IMG/VR virus record: IMGVR_UViG_3300042691_010606
Span: 1 to 31,662 of that record
Reading direction: 5' to 3' (one strand)
Source: a virus
Length of the DNA stretch: 31,662 nt
In this document: in pieces, positions 27,128-31,662 of the stretch
Layout: every line of letters begins with the position of its first letter
Position numbering within the stretch: position 1 is the first letter of the stretch
Notes under the pieces: generated by a model
Told to the model about the DNA's origin: nothing
The model's input: the letters and a program-made list of their open reading frames with translations, nothing else
Databases searched by the model: none
Position numbers and translations under genes: made by a program

Positions 27128-27318
27128 CAGAACGGCTCGGGTCGCATCACCAGATCATGCTCGAAGTTCAGTAGGCGACGGAACAGTTCAGACCGTGAGC
27201 ATTGCTTGAGGTCACACAGTTCAGCGATCATTCCCAACTGCTTTTCTGTTACACGGATGCCGATGATCTTGACCGAAGGGGCCAACGCATCAGGGTCAAC
27301 AGTTCGCTTGTTAGCCAT
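27127..27318 (-). CDS. Ribbon-helix-helix DNA-binding protein (63 aa)
   Basis: This protein begins MANKRTVDPDALAPSVKIIG. The strand KIIGIRVTEKQ followed by LGMIAELCDLKQCSRSELFR has the Arc/CopG ribbon-helix-helix plan, with the S-R-S-E-L-F-R second helix. The ATG at 27318 overlaps the stop of ERF (TGATG); a GTG just before is possible. Such proteins bind palindromic operators as dimers of dimers. It is one of only two clear transcription regulators in the window (with WhiB), so it is a candidate for the palindromes in the hub. Confidence 0.82.
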   Translation of the reverse strand: MANKRTVDPDALAPSVKIIGIRVTEKQLGMIAELCDLKQCSRSELFRRLLNFEHDLVMRPEPF

Positions 27319-28001
27319 CACGCACCTTCCTTCTCTGTCTTAAGTTCCTTGAACGCCATACGCAACGCAGGGATGTCGGACTCTTTGACATCCCCGTCCC
27401 AATCAACACCGGCCTTTGCTGCCATTGCCTGCACAGCGATACCGGCGTTAGCGCAAGCAGCCATGAGTTGCTGACGCTGTTCGTTGGACAGCAGACCGTC
27501 CAGTTCCTCGGCACGGGGAGCAGGCTTAGCCTTCGACCCGATAGCACTACGGGCAGGTGCGGGGGCACGTTCGTAGACATCGTGGTCGGGGTCTTGTTCG
27601 TCGGTTGGCAGGGCCAACGTCTGCAACAAGCAGGTACGGAACGCTACTGACATAGCCTTGGCGGTGGCCTTGTCACCGGAGTCCATCGACTCGGCGCACA
27701 CGGTCGCTGGCAAGTACGAGCCGTCAGGCGCATAGAACTTGTAGGTGACGGTGACACGGGCATGGCCCATCATCGTGCGGTTCTTCCCCACTTCGACGGT
27801 GTTGTATTCGATTGACTGCACCTCAGGGGTGACAACCACGCCATGCTTACGGAGGGCAGGCGACACAGCGTTCACGACCGCATCAATGCCTCGGAAGTTG
27901 AAGTTCTGCTGTTGGTTCTTTTCAGACTTGCGTACTGCACCGACATCCTCCATAACCTTGGCGAGTAGTTCGATGATTTGGACATTGGGTTTTGTTTCCA
28001 T
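27318..28001 (-). CDS. erf: ERF-family single-strand annealing protein (227 aa)
   Basis: This protein begins METKPNVQIIELLAKVMEDV. GAVRKSEKNQQQNFNFRGID and AVVNAVSPALRKHGVVVTPE are typical of ERF proteins (P22 Erf type), as is the later FRTCLLQTLALPTDEQDPD. The C-terminal part (from about residue 150) is variable and probably recruits partners. It pairs complementary strands after the exonuclease resects the ends. The ATG at 28001 overlaps the YqaJ stop (TAATG), so both are co-made; longer in-frame starts inside YqaJ are ignored. Confidence 0.92.
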   Translation of the reverse strand: METKPNVQIIELLAKVMEDVGAVRKSEKNQQQNFNFRGIDAVVNAVSPALRKHGVVVTPEVQSIEYNTVEVGKNRTMMGHARVTVTYKFYAPDGSYLPATVCAESMDSGDKATAKAMSVAFRTCLLQTLALPTDEQDPDHDVYERAPAPARSAIGSKAKPAPRAEELDGLLSNEQRQQLMAACANAGIAVQAMAAKAGVDWDGDVKESDIPALRMAFKELKTEKEGA

Positions 28002-28957
28002 TACTTGATCCCTTTCAAGAGAAGTGTTCGTGTGGTTGTTTGCTTGGAGAAGTTGCGGGCGATGTCTGGGCAAGCAGCCTTGAACGCTTTGATGTCAAGC
28101 GATTCACGACTCTGACCCTTCCACGTTGCAACTGTCGCACCGTTGATGATAGCGGTATCTGCATCACCGATCAACTCGCAGAGTTCTGCTTTCAAAGAAT
28201 CTTCCAACTCTTTGTACGAAGCAAGTTCAGATTTCACGTGCTTCAACCGTGCGATCAACTCCAAGGTTTCCTCGGGCAGTTCTACTGTCTTAGGTTCCGA
28301 CTTGGCGTAACGGGTGGACACAGTTTCGTATGACCATTTGACACCCGCAGGGGTCATGCCCAAGTCGATAGCATTCAGCCACTTCTCCACAGCGGAGATG
28401 TGTTCAGCCTGTTCAGCAGGGGTGATGTCCTGCACGTAGATGTGGAGTTTCATTGACGGGTCGAAGACCGCCCATGTGATCTGATCTACGTCAGCACAGA
28501 TAGCCTGCTGTGTACCCTGCACCCGCCAGTAGTCGGGCAGTTCACCTTCCCAATGACGGGAGGTTGTCTTGATTTCCAGCACCTTGCGAACGTCGCCGTC
28601 TTCGTAGAAGCCATCAAGGGTGGAGATCATTCGTGCCCCGCCCTTGGATTCGGCAACAAACATTTCGTCGGGGGTGATGAAGTTCACACCCAAACGATCA
28701 GATGCCCATTGCATGATCGGGTCTTCCAAACGGTTGCCACGTTCCATCGCCTCGTTCGGTTCGGATGGTTGAGGTGGCAGGTTCGACATCAACTCTGCGG
28801 CGTATTGATCCATCGGAACAAACGGGTGAAGACCGTAGATTGCGGCGGCGGTTGATGCCGAGACTCGCTTGTTTCCTTGCTCGTCCCAGAACCTAGCGTT
28901 TAGCCAGTCTCCTGAACCGTGAGTGGGTTTGCTGATGCGGTAACGATTGAGCGCCAT
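28001..28957 (-). CDS. YqaJ/lambda-exonuclease-type recombination nuclease (318 aa)
   Basis: This protein begins MALNRYRISKPTHGSGDWLN. The active site is RVSASTAAAIYG (31-42), MERGNRLEDPI (Glu78), STLDGF (Asp115), LEIKTT (Glu128, Lys130) and YWRVQGTQQ (Gln149 region), as in YqaJ-type viral exonucleases. The C-terminal 120 residues are helical with a coiled coil (EETLELIARLKHVKSELASY). It resects dsDNA ends so that ERF can anneal the strands. It has its own promoter and an AAAGGGG Shine-Dalgarno. Confidence 0.92.
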   Translation of the reverse strand: MALNRYRISKPTHGSGDWLNARFWDEQGNKRVSASTAAAIYGLHPFVPMDQYAAELMSNLPPQPSEPNEAMERGNRLEDPIMQWASDRLGVNFITPDEMFVAESKGGARMISTLDGFYEDGDVRKVLEIKTTSRHWEGELPDYWRVQGTQQAICADVDQITWAVFDPSMKLHIYVQDITPAEQAEHISAVEKWLNAIDLGMTPAGVKWSYETVSTRYAKSEPKTVELPEETLELIARLKHVKSELASYKELEDSLKAELCELIGDADTAIINGATVATWKGQSRESLDIKAFKAACPDIARNFSKQTTTRTLLLKGIK

Positions 28958-28994
28958 GTGTGGCCCCTTTCTGTTGTGTAAGTGATTGACGCTT

Positions 28995-29023
28995 ACGATA
29001 CAGAAGGGGTGTCACATTGTCAA
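28995..29023 (-). promoter_or_regulatory. Promoter for the recombination operon
   Basis: TTGACA (29018-29023), a 17-base spacer and TATCGT (28995-29000, four of six) lie on the minus strand. The -35 overlaps the stop of the upstream 94-aa gene. Unlike the early promoters, it has no CRP-type site in front, so it should be controlled differently. Confidence 0.65.
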
Positions 29024-29304
29024 GAGGAAATAGTTAAACCTTTAGTCCAAGGTTTGAGGAACTTCATCTCACGCATCATCTGAGTCGGAATGTAAATCAC
29101 GTGATCGTAGAATCCGTCTGGGCTTTTTGATTGGGCGAGCGTAAGGTGCTTCGGTTTGCCGCCATCTTCCTCGGGTATGAGCATACCGATGCTGTGAACG
29201 AGGTGTTCCCCCGTGTCCTCTTCCTCTAGTTCTGCCCAATGTCCTTGACCTGCGTGTGCGTCAGCCCAAATGACAAGGACAAGTTCGTGTTCATTCTGTT
29301 CCAT
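29020..29304 (-). CDS. Hypothetical protein (94 aa)
   Basis: This protein begins MEQNEHELVLVIWADAHAGQ. Strands (ELVLVIWADAHA then YDHVIYIPTQMM) and an acidic centre (AELEEEDTGEHLVH) suggest a small alpha/beta protein. It overlaps the 41-aa gene by 14 bp. The ATG at 29304 is used; a GTG at 29307 is possible. Not recognised. Confidence 0.8.
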   Translation of the reverse strand: MEQNEHELVLVIWADAHAGQGHWAELEEEDTGEHLVHSIGMLIPEEDGGKPKHLTLAQSKSPDGFYDHVIYIPTQMMREMKFLKPWTKGLTISS

Positions 29305-29416
29305 CACCAGCCACCAGTTCGGGTTCGCCTTCGGACTTGCACAACCAACAGTAACGGCCTTCGGTCAGGGGCCATGCAGTCCCGCAATCAGGGCACAAGA
29401 GGATCGGTCCACTCAT
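29291..29416 (-). CDS. Small zinc-ribbon protein (41 aa)
   Basis: The frame from ATG 29416 to TGA 29291 reads MSGPILLCPDCGTAWPLTEG, then RYCWLCKSEGEPEL. Two CxxC pairs (CPDC at 8-11 and CWLC at 23-26) give a complete minimal zinc ribbon. It overlaps the next gene. Not assigned to a family, but the spacing is that of a rubredoxin-like knuckle. Confidence 0.72.
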   Translation of the reverse strand: MSGPILLCPDCGTAWPLTEGRYCWLCKSEGEPELVAGDGTE

Positions 29417-29429
29417 AAGACAGACCTTA

Positions 29430-29564
29430 CTACGCTGCTACCAAACCCTTATTTTGCAGGGCAAGCAGACGTTCGAACGCACGGATGAAAGCCTCATGGT
29501 CGGCGGCGGGGACTACGGCTTTTTGCAGGTACTTGATGATGATGTCGAGGTCTTGGCTTGTCAT
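29430..29564 (-). CDS. Small helical protein (44 aa)
   Basis: The frame from ATG 29564 to TAG 29430 reads MTSQDLDIIIKYLQKAVVPA, then ADHEAFIRAFERLLALQNKG. It is a two-helix amphipathic peptide and follows the holin-like gene by 20 bp. No family is recognised, and a chance frame cannot be excluded, but it fills a 135-bp gap in a compact operon exactly. Confidence 0.65.
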   Translation of the reverse strand: MTSQDLDIIIKYLQKAVVPAADHEAFIRAFERLLALQNKGLVAA

Positions 29565-29584
29565 AGGACTTGCAAGATTACCAG

Positions 29585-29761
29585 TCAGATATCGCCACGC
29601 AAATGTTCATCGATATGGTTATCCAACTTATTTTCGATACGGTTTAACGAATCAGAAACTACGTTGTGATCGTTCTTATTTTCTTTCCGCATCCCTTGAA
29701 ACATCGCCGCCAAGATGCCGCCCACCGCAGCGATAGTGGCCACAACCACCGCTTCGCTCAC
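29585..29761 (-). CDS. Holin-like membrane protein (58 aa)
   Basis: It starts with GTG at 29761 and begins MSEAVVVATIAAVGGILAAM. One N-terminal membrane helix (about 4-22) is followed by a basic turn (QGMRKENKNDHNVV) and a coiled-coil tail (LNRIENKLDNHIDEHLRGD). This one-helix plus coiled-coil layout resembles DUF2746-type holins of mycobacteriophages. The GTG overlaps the previous stop (GTGA). It would form the membrane lesion that releases the endolysin. Confidence 0.75.
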   Translation of the reverse strand: MSEAVVVATIAAVGGILAAMFQGMRKENKNDHNVVSDSLNRIENKLDNHIDEHLRGDI

Positions 29762-29874
29762 TCGTACCACATCCCTCGGATGGCTCGCTCCGATGGGTAA
29801 CAAAGAGAGTAAACAACAGCAGCAACGGTGCCAACACAAACCCCGACGAGAAGACGGCCAAAGCGAGTACCCAT
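29758..29874 (-). CDS. Short one-helix membrane protein (38 aa)
   Basis: The frame from ATG 29874 to TGA 29758 begins MGTRFGRLLVGVCVGTVAAV and ends IRGMWYE. The N-terminal membrane helix (about 7-24) is preceded by Arg residues. It starts one base after the endolysin stop and overlaps the holin-like gene. It may be a second holin or antiholin of the same cassette. Confidence 0.66.
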   Translation of the reverse strand: MGTRFGRLLVGVCVGTVAAVVYSLCYPSERAIRGMWYE

Positions 29875-29875
29875 T

Positions 29876-30514
29876 TCAACCGGCCCCACCCATCTTGTTC
29901 TTGCGTCCCTTCTTCTCCTTGCGGGTAGGCTTCGCAACTTTCGCTGCTTGGGACACGGAACGGTTCAAGATTTCCTGCGGGAGACTGTCGGCATCGAAAC
30001 AGATCAGGTGCCAAATCTCGAAGTTGGGGTTCTTCGGGTCGGCTACTTCCCATGACCAGCCGAAACGGTGGGCGTTCTTGACCAGCCAGTCAACGTGCTT
30101 TTGGCTGGAGCCGACGCTCACAACCTTCTTGTTAATGACAGCCGCTATGTCAGAAGCACATCCGTTGCCGTGCTTGCTGGTGCCAGGGGTCCCAGCCGGA
30201 GCCATACCTTCCTTAAGAAAGAATGTTTTACCCTTGTAGATGCGGGTCACCTGAGGCACACGCTTCGTTGGCTTCGTCGTATAACGGGACTCAAACAGGG
30301 AGATCTGCTCCTTCAGCGAGCGGAACATCCCGACATGGGAATACTCCAACCCGTCAGCCTTCGCCGCTTCGAGCATCGCCTCCCATGCACAACCGGCCTT
30401 CCAATACAACTGGCCGTAAGGTTTCATGTTGGACAGGAGATGCGCTGGGATATCCCCGTTCGGGAACTTTTCTAGTTCCTGAGGGATAAGAAACTTTTGG
30501 ACGGGGTACATCAT
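29876..30514 (-). CDS. Endolysin, M15 (VanY-type) peptidase
   Basis: This 212-aa protein begins MMYPVQKFLIPQELEKFPNG. The zinc site is SKHGNGCASD (Ser113, His115, Asp122) and FEIWH (Glu166, His169), the SxHxxGxAxD and ExxH plan of M15 D-Ala-D-Ala or L-Ala-D-Glu peptidases. There is no signal peptide, so export needs a holin. The tail is basic (KPTRKEKKGRKNKMGGAG) and may bind the cell surface. It overlaps the membrane protein in front (ATGA) and is followed by two small membrane proteins. Confidence 0.92.
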   Translation of the reverse strand: MMYPVQKFLIPQELEKFPNGDIPAHLLSNMKPYGQLYWKAGCAWEAMLEAAKADGLEYSHVGMFRSLKEQISLFESRYTTKPTKRVPQVTRIYKGKTFFLKEGMAPAGTPGTSKHGNGCASDIAAVINKKVVSVGSSQKHVDWLVKNAHRFGWSWEVADPKNPNFEIWHLICFDADSLPQEILNRSVSQAAKVAKPTRKEKKGRKNKMGGAG

Positions 30515-30687
30515 TCCTCGTCATCTCCTTTGATTTCGAAGTAGGCGGTCAACACTACCGCTGCAAGCATGACACCCGTAACCCAGAGTGCCTGCCTGCG
30601 GGTAGCCCCCGACAGGGTAATAAGAATGTACGCCGAACCGCACATAGCGACGACGATGGCTGCTAGTTGGCTCAGGTACTTTTTCAT
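30511..30687 (-). CDS. Two-helix membrane protein (58 aa)
   Basis: The frame from ATG 30687 to TGA 30511 begins MKKYLSQLAAIVVAMCGSAY. Helices at about 8-25 and 34-51 (ALWVTGVMLAAVVLTAYF) with a short Arg turn (TRRQ) between and an acidic end (KGDDEE) suit a class II-type holin. It is the first gene of the lysis cassette and is coupled to the endolysin. The main holin may be this one or the 58-aa gene after the endolysin. Confidence 0.75.
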   Translation of the reverse strand: MKKYLSQLAAIVVAMCGSAYILITLSGATRRQALWVTGVMLAAVVLTAYFEIKGDDEE

Positions 30688-30700
30688 CTTAACGAGAATA

Positions 30701-31662
30701 TCATCTGCGGCGCATCACCGTAGGGGCTGCGACCATGACAGCCCCGACAGCGACAAGGACACGGCGCTGGCCTACCGTCACATTGGAATCCAACGGTACG
30801 TAGGTGTCTAGCCCGCCGCTGAAGATGTTGACCTGATCTTCGAACTCTCGTTTCACTTCGGGTGGGGCTTCGGACAGGGTTTTAGAAATAAGTTCTAGTT
30901 CCTCAACCGTTAAACTGTCTAGGTTTTCTGCGATCACAGCCACAGCCTCAGCCACCTGCTCAGGGCTAGCGCCTTCAGACAGGACGCTCGCCGCTTCAGT
31001 CGGAGTCTGGGGAACCAGAGTCGAACCGCTCACCTGACCAACCGTAGAAGTGGTTGAAGGGCTTGTAGTAACCGATGATGGGGCTGTCGGAACCACGGTA
31101 GAGGCGGTGGATGGTGGGTTCGTGGTGGCAATAACTGTCGTAGTTGATGGCCTCGTAGAAGTTGTCACCAGAGTCGTAGTCGTCGATTGCGTCACAGACG
31201 GCGATGATGATTCCAACGGCGGGGTTAGCGGCAATGTAGTCGGCAAGGTCGATGGGGATAACGGGGTTTCCGTTGTCGTCGTACTCGGTTCCATCGTGGT
31301 CGATGTCGTCGAAGTCGATGTCGTCGTGGTTTCCTCGGGCTGTGTCGTCGTAGTTGTGGACGATGTTTGCGAACTCTGCGTAGTCTCTGGCTCGCTCGTA
31401 GGCGGCACTATGCTCGTCGTCGTCGTACTGTCCCATGCAGGCATGGTAGTAGATGGGGGGAGTGTCGGCACAACCTGAGTGGCTGATGCGTACAGGTCAT
31501 ACAGCACCCCGTTGTACCAAGCCTCAGGGTTCCCGCAACACACACCGGCCCTCAGCCGGTACCATCCTGGCTGGACTTCGATAACAATGTTTGATTGCAA
31601 CCCGAACCAGTCGTCGTTCTGTACCAGTAGTTGACCGTCAGAGTTGTAGAACCACAACATCG
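30701..31662 (-). CDS. Thr/Ser/Pro-rich surface protein with C-terminal membrane anchor (N-terminus outside window)
   Basis: The frame is open to the window edge. About the first 60 visible residues (MLWFYNSDGQLLVQNDDWFG, then VQPGWYRLRAGVC) look like a PPC-type calcium-binding beta domain (L-x-x-N-D-D then PG-Y). Then about 170 residues are mostly Thr, Ser and Pro, a mucin-like stalk. A helical acidic part follows (EQVAEAVAVIAENLDSLTVE). The end VGQRRVLVAVGAVMVAAPTV then MRRR is a membrane helix with a basic stop, as in actinobacterial surface proteins. It may be displayed on the host cell or on virions. Confidence 0.8.
   Translation of the reverse strand, partial: MLWFYNSDGQLLVQNDDWFGLQSNIVIEVQPGWYRLRAGVCCGNPEAWYNGVLYDLYASATQVVPTLPPSTTMPAWDSTTTTSIVPPTSEPETTQSSQTSSTTTTTQPEETTTTSTSTTSTTMEPSTTTTETPLSPSTLPTTLPLTPPLESSSPSVTQSTTTTLVTTSTRPSTTTVIATTNPPSTASTVVPTAPSSVTTSPSTTSTVGQVSGSTLVPQTPTEAASVLSEGASPEQVAEAVAVIAENLDSLTVEELELISKTLSEAPPEVKREFEDQVNIFSGGLDTYVPLDSNVTVGQRRVLVAVGAVMVAAPTVMRRR
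31090..31440 (-). repeat. Low-complexity Thr/Ser/Pro-coding tract
   Basis: Repeated ACN, TCN and CCN codons give a run such as TTTTTQPEETTTTSTSTTST. The plus strand is therefore GTCGT/GTAGT-rich, which also makes a long false open frame there. Such tracts expand and shrink readily. Confidence 0.8.

Noticed and set aside
31050-31478. 142-aa Val/Gly-rich frame on the plus strand
   Set aside because: It is produced by the Thr-codon run of the surface protein on the other strand.
1-31662. CRISPR array, insertion sequence, integrase or att site
   Set aside because: No regularly spaced repeats, transposase or integrase frames, or duplicated core sites were seen.

Overview
The window looks like a large part of a tailed, probably podovirus-like bacteriophage of an actinobacterial host. 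The evidence is an HTH-containing large terminase, a portal, a scaffold, an N4-gp56-type major capsid protein, a set of ejection-type virion proteins including one of 2216 residues, an M15 endolysin with holin-like proteins, and an ERF/YqaJ/SSB recombination set. The actinobacterial assignment rests on the WhiB-like protein, the frequent GTG starts, the many short Zn-ribbon proteins of actinophage type, and a Thr-rich surface protein with a C-terminal membrane anchor. No tail tube or fibre gene, DNA polymerase, integrase or ParA/ParB is present. Genes run off both ends, so this is unlikely to be a whole genome.

Layout. (A) 1-17514, minus strand, is the virion module. In transcription order it holds terminase, portal, a small linker protein, the giant protein, three coupled ejection-type proteins, scaffold, capsid, two tandem terminators, then small head genes, a glycosyltransferase carrying an extra C-terminal domain, and the start of a BppU-like gene cut by the window edge. 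Starts and stops mostly overlap (ATGA, TAATG). (B) 17515-18729 is mostly non-coding and is the regulatory hub: a series of perfect palindromes, a homopyrimidine mirror repeat, a C/A-rich strand, two near-identical promoter modules each with a CRP-type site (TGTGA-N6-TCACA), and a 16-bp parS-like palindrome. (C) 18730-23444, plus strand, carries 18 very small genes (50-166 aa), almost all unrecognised. Many follow a repeated GAAAGGGAA leader, and three follow complex tRNA-like folded leaders. A third promoter of the same design sits inside this operon. (D) 23474-23517 is a bidirectional terminator where the two transcription units converge. (E) 23520-31662, minus strand, runs from the window edge down to WhiB: Thr-rich surface protein, lysis cassette (small membrane protein, M15 endolysin, two further small membrane proteins), small genes, YqaJ exonuclease, ERF annealing protein, RHH protein, two PD-(D/E)XK nucleases, a secreted transglycosylase, an HNH endonuclease, SSB, Zn proteins and WhiB.

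Working model (inference): the plus-strand operon is the early host-takeover unit, fired by two tandem promoters that share an operator of the host CRP/GlxR type. The right minus-strand unit supplies recombination and lysis functions, and the left minus-strand unit builds the virion. Several genes under 60 codons were found by reading the gaps: a 57-aa Zn protein before WhiB, 41- and 44-aa proteins, 38- and 58-aa membrane proteins by the endolysin, and a 50-aa protein in the early operon.
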